DNA of 10,000 nucleotides. It comes from Symbiodinium natans (taxonomy: Eukaryota > Sar > Dinophyceae > Suessiales > Symbiodiniaceae). Position numbers and translations under genes: made by a program. The notes beneath the pieces are model-generated. The model saw nothing but the letters and a program-made list of their open reading frames with translations, had not been told where the DNA came from and made no database searches. Below are positions 1 through 7,357 of the stretch, in pieces. Position 1 is the stretch's first letter; the number at the start of each line of letters is the position of its first letter. The stretch lies in contig CAJNDS010002301.1 of assembly GCA_905221605.1 (NCBI GenBank), positions 1-10,000 of the forward strand. The letters run 5' to 3'.

Positions 1-74
1 CATGGTCAGCAAAAGGTTGCAAAAACAATTTGCCACTCAAGGCAAGTATCCAATTTCCAATAATGGGTATCGAG

Positions 75-347
75 TTAGTAGAAGGTTGAGCTTGCGCAAG
101 CTGAAATGCCACATGGCAGGAGCTCGTTTTCCCGCTGAGGCTTTATGCGCCAGACGGGAAGAGCAAGCGCGTTCCTGTCCGAGACGACACATTTGCAGGG
201 ACGTTCATCTAGCCCAACGGTGGCCACACAAATGGGCAAAGCAATATTCTCCGAAATGCGGCCTTCGGGTAGCTTAAGGCGATCTGAGAAATGCTTCTCC
301 ACGAACTCTCGCAAGCGTGACCTTGGAAGACATAATAGAAGGGCCAA
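75..347 (-). CDS. Exon-like ORF, partial gene of unknown function
   Basis: Ninety open codons on the minus strand with a clear excess of G-starting codons. The likely exon starts at 321 after a pyrimidine-rich TTATGTCTTCCAAG, entering at R-S-R-L-R-E-F-V-E-K-H-F. It continues through a hydrophobic strand-like stretch (ALPICVATVGLDERP) and CKCVVSDR. There is no ATG in the exon part, so it would be internal, with earlier exons to the right and later ones to the left or off the window. No obvious GT donor follows; GACAG|GAAC at 175/174 would be a non-canonical GA donor of the kind reported in dinoflagellates. The pattern faintly recalls the region after the nucleophile in patatin-like lipases, but no catalytic motif is visible and I do not assign it. 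Confidence 0.35.
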   Translation of the reverse strand: MALLLCLPRSRLREFVEKHFSDRLKLPEGRISENIALPICVATVGLDERPCKCVVSDRNALALPVWRIKPQRENELLPCGISACASSTFY

Positions 348-614
348 CCTTATGGTTCACAGGACTATTTACCCACAACTCTTCAATGGCTTCGGGTTAA
401 TTGGGAGTCCGCATCACACAGGTGTGTGCCTAGCCGAAGCTGAAGTATCATGGGGACAAGTTCTGGGGTCCGGCCTCCAGCAACTGTGGCATTATGGGAA
501 GGAAGGGGGGTAACCAGAAGCCAACTTAGCCTCTCCTTGAACTTCACAAACAGTCTTTGCGCGACCAACGTCATGCTCCAGCCTGAAGCCGCCAGAATGA
601 CGGGATAGAATACA

Positions 615-642
615 CCCTAAACCCTAAACTCCAAACCCTAAA
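615..642. repeat. Interstitial telomere-like repeat (CCCTAAA)4
   Basis: Four consecutive heptamers: CCCTAAA, CCCTAAA, CTCCAAA (two mismatches), CCCTAAA. This is the plant/alveolate-type telomere unit read as the C-rich strand. Being short and degenerate, it is an internal remnant rather than a chromosome end. Confidence 0.85.
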
Positions 643-727
643 TAGAAAGAGTAGCAAGCTGCAGCCTGAGGATGCAGCCCTGATATTTGATCACCAGCTT
701 GCTCGTCGACGTACCTGCACAGCAGCA

Positions 728-755
728 TTAGGGTTTGGCGCTGTCTCTAGGGTTC
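728..755. repeat. Telomere-like motifs in opposite orientation
   Basis: TTAGGGTTT at 728-736 and CTAGGGTTC at 747-755 are G-rich-strand versions of the telomere unit, 86 bp from the CCCTAAA block and inverted relative to it. Single copies like these may be chance, but the clustering is notable. Confidence 0.45.
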
Positions 756-784
756 AGGGATTTTAAGCGACACTTGGGGTGCTA

Positions 785-866
785 CCCCTTATACTAACAT
801 AGTTCTTAATAGGGATTATGGGGTACGAGAATCCCGAATAAGGACTGCTAGTACTAATATAAGGGG
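785..866. repeat. Imperfect inverted repeat (hairpin or MITE-like)
   Basis: The left arm 785-817 pairs with the right arm 830-866 around a 12-nt loop. The outer 12 bp match at 11 positions (CCCCTTATACTA against CCCCTTATATTA) and the inner GGGATT/AATCCC match perfectly, with small bulges between. A second small hairpin, GGGGT-GCT-ACCCC at 776-788, shares the outer C tract and would compete. No clear target-site duplication is visible. Confidence 0.6.
833..847 (+). repeat. 15-bp word shared with 3452-3466
   Basis: CCCGAATAAGGACTG occurs here, in the right arm of the hairpin, and again in the same orientation at 3452-3466. Flanks do not match. In 10 kb a 15-bp repeat is expected by chance well under once, so it may mark a dispersed repeat family. 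Confidence 0.6.
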
Positions 867-1205
867 GCACATTGCAAGGCGACACCCTCATTGCTAAGAG
901 AAGTGCTCCTTCCTGCTAAGAGTAAGCCTCGGATGAATCAAGACTGGAAAGGTATCCTGACAGTAACCTGCCACTTCGTCAACCCGCTCATCTTCAGAAT
1001 GGTGTTGGCTTGCGCCCGACGTATCACAGGTCTGGCTCCTTATCGTAGGAAGTATAGCCTAGAATCGAAAAGGCAGAAGAACAGTTGCTTGCTGGATGTG
1101 CCTTTCAAAACTTTAGCAGGATCCAATTGGTTTTAAGTGTTTGCAGTTCGTGGGTATGGGCGATGAGCTCGACAACGTAGGCAAAATGGAATTAATACAG
1201 CTCAC

Positions 1206-1282
1206 CTGCGCTGCCTTTAAGCTTGTTCTTCAGGGAGCCGACGGCGCCTGTGGAAGCCACCATGTCCCGAGGTAGGGGCAAG
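1206..1282 (-). CDS. Candidate exon with strong GTGAGC donor
   Basis: This minus-strand segment contains MVASTGAVGSLKNKLKGSA from an ATG at 1263 and ends at a consensus donor GCGCAG|GTGAGC (1206/1205) in phase 1. About 147 nt downstream is a strong acceptor, CTTTTCGATTCTAG|G (1059/1058), also usable in phase 1, which continues G-Y-T-S-Y-D-K-E-P-D-L before a stop or a GTGATA donor. It may be a first exon starting at the ATG, or an internal exon entered at 1282 after TTTTTGAAG. No family recognised, and the segment is too short for statistical support. Confidence 0.3.
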
Positions 1283-1838
1283 CTTCAAAAACCCGCCTTT
1301 CTTCATACTCGTTCAAACATATCATTCCAACCAGGCACATCTATTCTGCGAAGCTGCAGATCTGTAACTTTTTTGTGAAATCCCACACATCTATGAGAGT
1401 GTGGTCCAAACATTGCAGGGGGCACATGTTTCCTGCGCCGGTCCTTTATGTGCACAAGAGCGCTGCGATGTCAAATTTTAAGGCCGGGGCTGCAAGCGCA
1501 ACGTTCGCAGTAGATGGTGGGATATTTCAGAAATAGATTGGAACAACGGGTGAAGCCTTTAGGGTTGAATTTGCTTGTCTTTGAGCAAGCAGGGCTGAAG
1601 CAAGGTCGCCCATGAAAAACATATGCTATGGACATGCAGGCGACGTGCGCAGCGGCCTCCGGGGACCATAGGCGCCCTTTGCGGCTTTGGTCAAAAGCCT
1701 TTGAGCACTCTCCTTGATGTCAGATGCGTCCTTGGCTTGTCCAGTCGAGCCACACATCCGCCTGGTAACGCCCAATGGGTCAGAAGACGTCCGACTTTAA
1801 CTCCATGGGGTGCAGGCAAGTGACATTGAAGAACTCAC
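1283..1838. other. No gene supported
   Basis: Only short ORFs are present, the longest being 66 codons on the plus strand (1623-1823) without distinctive composition. If the minus-strand exons at 1839-1896 and 1206-1282 belong together, this would be their intron. Confidence 0.45.
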
Positions 1839-1896
1839 CTCAATAGCACGTTTTGGTCAACGTCAACGTCTTTACGGCACCCCGCGATGGCCAAAG
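1839..1896 (-). CDS. Candidate internal exon ending in GAG|GTGAGT
   Basis: The minus strand reads A-K-A-L-A-I-A-G-C-R-K-D-V-D-V-D-Q-N-V-L-L and then a near-perfect donor TTGAG|GTGAGTTC (1839/1838). Almost half of the codons start with G, a coding-like bias. Its phase (2) would fit the acceptor before 1282, so it could belong with the 1206-1282 exon, with an intron of about 556 nt. The upstream boundary is uncertain. Function unknown; the link between the two exons is conjecture. Confidence 0.25.
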
Positions 1897-2247
1897 CCTT
1901 TGCGCCTCATGCCCGCGAGACTCGAATTATCCCAACAGCAATGAGCAGGCAACCCCTTAACAGCTTCAGGCAATCGCTTCCACCTAAATTTTAAAGACAC
2001 CGACACCACCCCGCTCCCAATGATAAAAAAACTGTCAAACTGTTGCAATATCCAGGAGTGTTGGGTTTTAGGGCCAGAGCCCACGTGTTCAGCGCTTCGT
2101 GCAGCCGGGCCCGTGTGCCCAGGGCAGAGAGGAAGCGATGATGCCGCTTGGTTCTGTGCCCTCATGGGGTCGAGGTGGTTATGGTCGGTCTTCCGACGCT
2201 TGAACGGCTTGCGTCAGGCACTGAAAGTGTGTTTTCCCACGTAGTTA
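1897..2247. other. No gene supported
   Basis: Overlapping short frames exist on both strands (minus 1872-2165, plus 2020-2244) with no motif, convincing splice signals or codon bias favouring either. Nothing else is seen. Confidence 0.45.
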
Positions 2248-2571
2248 GGTAGTCGGCGGCCTCCGCCGAGCTTGTTCCCATCGGAAAATCCCATAATGTC
2301 CCAGCTGCATGTTGTGTTCGACCATATTGCAAGCTGTGCCTTTTTCACGAACTACGGCCTCCGGTGTTTTCCGTGCACAGAAATTGTCACGGCCTTCTTC
2401 GCGCAATGCCCCTTGGACAAGCAGGCTCAAGCCAATCAGTCTTGGCAGGATTGAAATCGCAACACCGAAATGCCAGTCCCAATGATTCGCGATCATGCCA
2501 ATTAATCGCTTACTGCTACTGCACCGGAGTTTCTTAAGCAGGTTGAAGCTAAACGCGTGCTCACCGCACAA
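2248..2571 (-). CDS. Open reading frame, weak exon candidate
   Basis: An open minus-strand frame of 108 codons starting only at TTG and ending with TAA. The second half (from about ALREEGRDNF to GHYGIFRWEQA) has a raised share of G-starting codons and a protein-like composition; the first half does not stand out. No clear donor or acceptor bounds it and no motif is recognised. A frame this long is expected by chance in 10 kb, so it is listed only as a candidate. Confidence 0.15.
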
Positions 2572-2857
2572 GCTGTGTGATCGTGATCTCCCCTTAGTGA
2601 CTGCGAAACCAATCCCGAACTACAACGCTCACCCCTACAAGATACCGTGAATATTTAAACAGCCTTAAACAAGCGGGGAAACCCTAACATTTTCCCTGAT
2701 GGAACTCTCTGCTTCACCAGGTGGCCGGTGGTCTCCGTCAAGTACTTCCAGCCACCTCACATTTTGGCACAGGGAAGTGCAATGGCCAGCATGCTGGGCC
2801 TCTCTTGCCGATCCCTCATACAGCAGTGACTCATGGCAGCCATCGGGTTCCATTTAG
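2572..2857. other. Unresolved, possible upstream exon region
   Basis: A pyrimidine-rich acceptor CTCTCTGCTTCACCAG lies at 2705-2720. After it two plus-strand frames are open, one reading W-P-V-V-S-V-K-Y-F-Q-P-P and the other continuing to 2963. Neither joins cleanly to the exon proposed at 2858: a junction at 2825 would need a 32-nt intron. Confidence 0.3.
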
Positions 2858-4320
2858 GCTTACCATGTTTGGGGGTGTGAAGCTAAACATTCCGCAGTTT
2901 TCAAGGAAAGCCAAACCTACACAACCCGTTTACCAAAAGGGGACCCCAAGATGGTTTGGGTGATCAACCAAGGTCTGGGAGAGTGGAGGCTGTTGGGGAC
3001 CTCGATTCTAGGGGGTTTTGCGTGTAGGGGCTACCACTCTGCACTCCCCTCGACCTGAACAGAAAACACTGTCTTCTGTTGGAGGCCCTAAGTGGGTGTG
3101 ACCCAGACCCTGTCAAGCTGGACCCCGGACCAAGATGTACTGAGACCCAGGTCCAACCCCCAGAGCATGTAGGTCTGATTGCAATAGCAAACATCGATCC
3201 GGCAAGCTTCAGGACTAGAAAGCAAAGCAGCGGTTCGAAAGAAATGCTGCCGCAGTCAGGGGTTTCATGGGGAATCTTGCAAGTTCAGAAACCCGATGCG
3301 CCTATGAGGTTCCGGTTCATGAGCAAAGGCCTCGGGCTCAAGATTTCCAGATGCCCCCCCTGGGCGGAACATGACTAGCCTATGAGGCACGACCATGCAC
3401 GACCTCTTAGTCCCTTGCACAACACACACGGGCAGCGAACACACCCGACCCCCCGAATAAGGACTGAGTTAGCTTTACCTATGTTGCAGAAAACTGCGTT
3501 GTGGCCAGGGTACACATCAAGTGCCAGGGCCTGTGTGATGACTCGTGGTGATGCATCGTGCACTTGTGGCAGAAAAAGGAACCGACTTTGCTTCCTGAGC
3601 TGCCATCCAACCGAGGCAGGCAACTGAACTCTTGACAAAGAAAGGCATAGATTCAGCTTCTTAGACCCTATCTAGGCAACTCCCGTCCGTTCTGAATGGT
3701 TCATGGAACTTGCTTGGACATGTCAGCTCGGACAACTTCGACAGTGAGAAGTACAATGCTACAAGCATCTACAAGCTGTCCTTGCAGCAGCAGTAGATGA
3801 TTTCGATAAGGTTGAGTTAAGCTTCACATAGGCAAAGAACTCGTCCTGGGACAAAAATGTCGTCTGAGTAATCAAACCTCAGGAGGTGAGCGTCTGCTCT
3901 CGGATCGGCTGACCATCTTGTGTTGCACTGTTGCACCTGTTTAAATGGCATGGCTGCCGCAAACCTGAGCCAAAGCCTTCATCCACAAGGTTCTCAAAAT
4001 GCATCCTTAAAGCAACCCAGCTTGTGGTCAATTTGCAATGTCGGAGAGGTTTCGCGCGATGAAGGCCCTTGTTGGTCCGAAGGGTGCTGGAGGCTTTCGG
4101 TGCCTTGTAGCCTGCAGGGCCCTTTGCGGGAGTCTTAGAAACTTTGGTGCAGATCCACGCGGAACTTTTAGGGCTAACAGGGCTTTTAGAGGGATTAACG
4201 GCTGAAAGAGTCGAGATCGCTCGAAAAATTGCCGCTCATGCCGAGGACCCTATTGACATCTGGGCGATTCTGGGCGGATTCATAAGGCAGCTGATCATAA
4301 TGTGGTTCCCGGAGAATTGA
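2858..4320 (+). CDS. Candidate multi-exon gene, protein of unknown function
   Basis: A chain of five segments keeps one reading frame through four GT-AG introns: 2858-2972, 3490-3547, 3676-3743, 3832-3885 and 4118-4320. Each junction agrees in phase (1, 2, 1, 1). The best donor is CAGGAG|GTGAGC at 3885/3886 and the best acceptors are TTGCAG at 3489 and CCTGCAG at 4117. Introns would be 517, 128, 88 and 232 nt. The joined frame is open for 165 residues to a TGA; the only ATG in the first segment is at 2951 (134 residues from there), and an AG acceptor at 2857 could be cis or trans. The earlier exons are each only 17-38 codons, so their openness means little; junctions were chosen by eye and other small exons may be missed. 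No family is recognised. The gene is convergent with the transporter. Confidence 0.35.
3452..3466 (+). repeat. Second copy of the 15-bp word
   Basis: Identical to 833-847. It lies in the proposed 517-nt intron of the plus-strand gene, shortly before the acceptor at 3489. Confidence 0.6.
4118..4320 (+). CDS. Probable terminal exon, helical protein C-terminus
   Basis: The best-supported segment of the plus-strand gene: 67 codons ending in TGA at 4318-4320. It has a coding-like codon pattern (about 40% of codons begin with G) and regular amphipathic spacing, as in GLTGLLEGLTAERVEIARK, followed by a hydrophobic run with W-A-I-L-G-G-F-I and a tail MWFPEN. The frame is closed upstream by TAG at 4108-4110, and an AG acceptor (CCTGCAG|GG) sits just after that stop. 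It is too short from its first GTG (4147) to show in a 60-codon ORF scan. Likely all-helical, perhaps membrane-associated near its end; no domain recognised. Confidence 0.5.
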
Positions 4321-4569
4321 AGCATCATCTTTGCCTCTCATTCTGGCTTGCGCGCACAAACAATGCAGCCCGGAAACCCTTACAGCTGCTGGGTATGCTG
4401 CACGCTTTTGTGCCTGTCAGGGGCGACTTGCCAGTAGAGCCACTTGCAGGAGCACGCAGCATGCTGCCCGAAGGCTAAGCGTGTCTGCAAGCGCAGCAAT
4501 GTGCAGCATGGCACACAACATAAACAACCGCTTTTTCCTGCTGGTGCGGCGACCGCTGCATTTGGATTC
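4321..4569. other. Intergenic region between convergent genes
   Basis: The 249 bp between the stop codon of the plus-strand candidate and that of the transporter holds the 3' untranslated regions of both if both models are right. No terminator or repeat is apparent beyond the AAAAAG noted. Confidence 0.5.
4531..4536 (-). promoter_or_regulatory. Possible AAAAAG 3'-end signal of the transporter transcript
   Basis: No AATAAA lies just downstream of the stop codon. AAAAAGC occurs about 33 nt after the TGA on the sense strand. AAAAG/C-type motifs have been proposed as 3'-processing signals in dinoflagellates; a match this short has little weight by itself. Confidence 0.2.
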
Positions 4570-6040
4570 TCAGGAGCTGCTAACTTGTGGAGCCTCTCCA
4601 TCCAGCAATGCTTCGCGTCGCCGACAGGAATGTCTCTGTGATGCAAGGAATAAGACCATGACCAAAGCCATAATGATGGTGTCCGAACGGAAGAGAATCA
4701 AGCCCCCGTTCGGAAGATCCATCACCCACCCTCCCAGCACAGCCCCAGCTGCAGCCCCGCAAGCTGTGATGGACGACATGAATCCCTGAGCAGTGGAGAT
4801 CATGTGCATGGGTACGTGCTCGTTCAAGTAATGCACCGTGGCCAGTGTGAAACAGCTGTAGGTCACACCATGAAGCGGTTCAAGCAGAAGCAGCCAAGCT
4901 GCTCCAGGAACAACCGTGTAGCCCAGCACGCGCACCACGAAGCTTCCCATGGCTATGGCTATGAGGATCGTGGGTCCTAGCTTCGGGACGATCTTTTCAC
5001 TGACAGCGAAGATTGGGATCTCGAAAACAACTGTGACTGTAACACTGAATCCCATCAAAATGTCTGTTGAGTGAAAGCGTTGTTGCATATACAGGAAGAG
5101 GAACTGAAACACATGTTGCATACCCATGGCCTGGGTTGCAGCACAGAGAAGCCATGTAATCATCTCTGGCTTCGAGTAGATGATCTGCAACAGTGCACGC
5201 ACGGAGGCTCGCTGCCTTGGCTGGGGCTCCATGCACGCTCGATTCGTGCGATTTGCATCATTCTGGCGGCGCTCTGAGCTCTCAGAGCTTCCATTGGCAG
5301 ACGCACCCTCGTCAGTCCACCGCGACTGCAGAAGTAAGGAGAAGCAGGCTATGGCCAGCAGGGCGCTTAGTGCATTTCCGACAAAGAGAAGCTGAAGCTG
5401 CCCATGCTCCACGTCCAAGAGCCACCCAAGGACCGGATGAGCAATGCCCCATGAGACGGCACCCCACAAGCGAAGATTTCCGTAGGCCCCTTGACGGTCG
5501 AATCTTTCCAAGGTTCTCATGGTGATGCCTCGAAGCTGGCCGTAGTCATTCCCCCGTGCAGCGGTGTAACACATCATCATCGCGCAGCAGTAAATGAATC
5601 GGTAAGTGTGGTCCTGAATGTAGGGAGCCAAGCACAGCAGGGTCTGGAAAGCAGCGGCCGTGCCCAAGCAGCAGGCCAAAACCAGCTTCCTTCGACCAGT
5701 GCGATCCGCAACCAAGCCCCAAAATGACGAGGCAGGGATGCTTGCCAAAATGCTCAGAAGGCCAATGGTGCCGATCTCTCGCCCATCCAGTCCATAATGC
5801 GTATAGATGAGCACTGCAAAGCGCGCAAAAAAACTGTAGTACCTCAGCTTCTTCCGAGCCTTCCTGCAATTAACAAACTGATAGACTTAGAGTTCCCATC
5901 AAACAGAGGCTGCGGATCCCAAACTCTTTGCAGGAACTGCCGAGGCACAGGAATAGACAAAAGAAGCTAGCCGAAATGCCAAAAAACGCCGGTCGATGAT
6001 CTTCCTGTGGTTGCAGCGTTTCAACGCCAGACATGGTCAT
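4570..6040 (-). CDS. MFS_1_like (MFSD6-type) major facilitator transporter, two coding exons
   Basis: A membrane transporter of unknown substrate, modelled as exons 6040-5988 and 5863-4570 (448 residues, usual MFS length). The large exon shows about twelve hydrophobic segments: TM1 near residues 26-40, TM2 48-70, TM3 77-100, TM4 105-120, TM5 150-168, TM6 174-197, a polar loop about 198-249, then TM7-12. MFS motif A (G67, D71, R72, G74, R75, R76, K77) follows TM2. Family-typical signatures are YGNLRLWGAVSWG at 145-157, FEIPIF at 298-303 in TM8, and EPLHG (346-350) followed by TAQG (375-378). These match PF12832-type proteins, known in bacteria, animals and protists. The large exon read alone begins only at a GTG (5814), cutting through TM1; the frame continues upstream through KKLRYYSFFARFA to an AG at 5864. 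The first exon supplies the ATG and a short polar N-terminus. The family call is firm; the first exon is inferred. Substrate and subcellular membrane cannot be told. Confidence 0.85.
5864..5987 (-). other. Predicted 124-nt intron within the transporter CDS
   Basis: The minus-strand sequence begins GTTTTTTGGC and ends TTGTTAATTGCAG, followed by G. The body is T-rich (TTCTTTTGTCTATTCC) with a TTAAT near the acceptor. It carries stops in the transporter frame (TAA at 5889-5887) and ends the first-exon frame with TAA at 5874-5872, so uninterrupted translation cannot join the two coding parts. The acceptor is well supported by the protein homology boundary; the donor is less certain. Confidence 0.55.
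5988..6040 (-). CDS. Predicted first coding exon of the MFS transporter
   Basis: This 53-nt segment reads MTMSGVETLQPQEDHRP plus two bases of an alanine codon. Its end leaves phase 2, exactly the phase required by the AG acceptor at 5864. Splicing gives a polar N-terminus running into RPAKARKKLRYYSFF, the normal arrangement just before TM1. An in-frame TAG precedes the ATG at 6058-6056, so translation starts at 6040 or at the second ATG (6034), which has an A at -3. The donor (C|GTTTTTT) is weak, so a GC donor a few codons earlier is a possible alternative; either keeps the downstream frame. Confidence 0.6.
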
Positions 6041-6055
6041 GTCGGGAGTTGCGCT

Positions 6056-6138
6056 CTACAAAGACAAGGCCCAAAAGCCATCACAAGACTGTCCGGAGCG
6101 TTTAAGTTGAAATGCGTTTAAGTTGCTGCCCGACTTAC
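6056..6138 (-). other. Probable 83-nt 5'-UTR intron of the transporter gene
   Basis: A consensus donor CACAAG|GTAAGTCGG (junction 6139/6138) is followed 83 nt later by a pyrimidine-rich acceptor CTTGTCTTTGTAG|AG (junction 6056/6055), just 15 nt before the first ATG. Two copies of CAACTTAAACGC lie inside and could hold the branch point. The sequence upstream of the donor (6139-6212) has no ATG, so it would be untranslated leader. The same acceptor could instead receive a trans-spliced leader if the host is a dinoflagellate; the sequence does not decide. Confidence 0.5.
6098..6125. repeat. 12-bp direct repeat, period 16
   Basis: GCGTTTAAGTTG occurs at 6098-6109 and again at 6114-6125, separated by four bases. 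Both copies are inside the predicted 5'-UTR intron, where on the sense strand they read CAACTTAAACGC, a plausible branch-point context. Confidence 0.85.
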
Positions 6139-6212
6139 CTTGTGAACAGTTGACCCGCGTGCGGTCGGCTGGAAACTGGCTGCGAGATGGAGCAAGCTGC
6201 CAACTCAGGTTT

Positions 6213-6931
6213 CTAGGATGCCCACTGATGAAGGGACTCGCTTGGTACATGAAGATTACGGGTGTGTCTAGGCACTGTTGGTGCCTCTCATAGCCCACAA
6301 GCTCTGGCAGGCAGCTGAGTTACTGAAGGCCTCAACTCATCAGGAACATGTCTAGAATCTCTTACCTAACAAAACCGCCTGCCTGTCTCCTGACTGACAA
6401 CACCACTTGCCTCAAGGTGGTTTCGTTCTTAGCCGATTACCATGACAGCAAATCAAGTAAACCGTGAATCTTCCTAGCATCTTGGCTATGGGGTATGTGC
6501 TGTGCCCTGTAAAGACGATCACCCGTCGGAGCTGCACAACACAAGCCATCTTGACTCGTATCAGATATTCAAAATCTTCCAAGAAACATGGCCCTGGGCC
6601 CTGGACACAGGAAATCCCCAAAGCTTCTGTGCTCATTGCCCCACAAGAGCACCTGTCTCAAGCTTGCTCCGCAGGCAAACGTGCACCCAGCCTGGCTTGT
6701 TCTTGGTGGCCACCAGGACCCCTGTCATGCGCAGGTCGCCACACATGACCTCCAATGCCTGAAGGGCAGGCACGCCAGAGGTTGAATTAAGCTTAAGCTT
6801 TATCTCAAATGCACAGGACGTGCTTAGGCATTCAAAAAGTTGGGACAGACTGGGACAGAGCTGCTTGAGGCGCTCTCTTTTGAGGAGCCAAACTAGCAAA
6901 TCAATCCCCATGTCTCATCCAACCCGGGGAG
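6213..6931. other. No gene supported upstream of the transporter
   Basis: A minus-strand donor-like TTAG|GTAAGAG lies at about 6366/6365 and could belong to a further untranslated exon, but it leaves no consistent coding frame. Overlapping plus-strand ORFs at 6464-6785 are short and unremarkable. TTAAGCTTAA with a second AAGCTT at about 6786-6800 is a minor palindrome. Confidence 0.4.
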
Positions 6932-7357
6932 ATGGAGTGGAATGTAAAGCTCCAAACCGCACCCATGCTCGCAAGCTTCCAGCCCAAGTCTGAGCGTTTC
7001 ACGCTCAACGACGAACCACAACCAGAAACCAAACAGCGGCCTGTGCGATTCGAGGTCGTCCCAGAGTTTGGATCGCCAGTCCGCGAGGCAAACAAACGCT
7101 TAGTTTTTGTTTGTTCGGACTTTTACAGAATCCCACCTAGGGAACACATGGGAACACCAAGAGTGCAAGGGAACCGATGGGCTGACGATGTCAGCAGTGC
7201 TGGCAAATTGTCTTCTTCTGGCCGTGCCGTTGTGGGGTTGTCGACCCACATTGGAAAGGCTGTTCAAGCACGACAGCACTCCCTGATTCCCGAAACGAGT
7301 CGGAGAAACCCGTTTTGCAGAAATTCAGGTCCGCGATGGGCAGCGTGTTGCCAACAG
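6932..7357 (+). CDS. Long ORF ending at a CAG|GTAAAA donor, unknown function
   Basis: From an ATG at 6932 the frame is open for 148 codons, but codon 142 ends exactly at CCAACAG|GTAAAAATG (7357/7358), a consensus donor in phase 0, so it may be a first exon. Roughly two thirds of the first 60 codons begin with a purine, and the early part is hydrophilic and charged (SERFTLNDEPQPETKQRPVR). The later part is rich in R, S and C and less convincing. An open frame also exists on the opposite strand at 6901-7095. No domain, signal peptide or membrane segment is seen. One ORF of this length is about what chance gives in 10 kb, so the splice site and codon bias are the only positive evidence. Confidence 0.28.

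Larger units (their letters stand above)
348..1058. other. No gene supported
   Basis: Apart from the telomere-like repeats, the hairpin and part of the proposed exon pair around 1058, this stretch holds only short open frames. A plus-strand ORF at 891-1136 starts at TTG, has few G-starting codons and no splice or family support. Confidence 0.5.

Noticed and set aside
2757-2771. Partial resemblance to the dinoflagellate spliced leader (CATTTTGGC core)
   Set aside because: Only about 12 of 15 bases fit and the rest of the leader is absent, so it is not evidence of a relict leader.
2721-2963. 80-codon plus-strand ORF starting at GTG
   Set aside because: Its codon pattern is weaker than the alternative frame from 2858, and linking it to that frame would need a 32-nt intron.
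3231-3241. GGTTCGAAA resembling a tRNA B box
   Set aside because: There is no A box at the right distance and no cloverleaf can be drawn around it.
4331-4789. 152-codon plus-strand ORF
   Set aside because: It lies largely antisense to the 3' part of the transporter exon, has no family features, and long antisense frames opposite coding exons are common.
5546-5869. 107-codon minus-strand ORF overlapping the transporter
   Set aside because: It is an out-of-frame shadow of the transporter's first membrane segments.
5968-5980. Spliced-leader-like AGCC.AAATG core in reverse orientation near the transporter start
   Set aside because: The match is about 10 of 12 with no flanking support, and it falls inside the predicted intron.
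5860-6007. GA-AG intron bounded by the 7-bp repeat CAGGAAG
   Set aside because: Removing it puts the first exon out of frame with the transporter; the GT donor at 5987 keeps the frame.
7089-7115. Inverted repeat AACAAAC / GTTTGTT
   Set aside because: A 7-bp stem within A/T-rich runs is too short to distinguish from chance.
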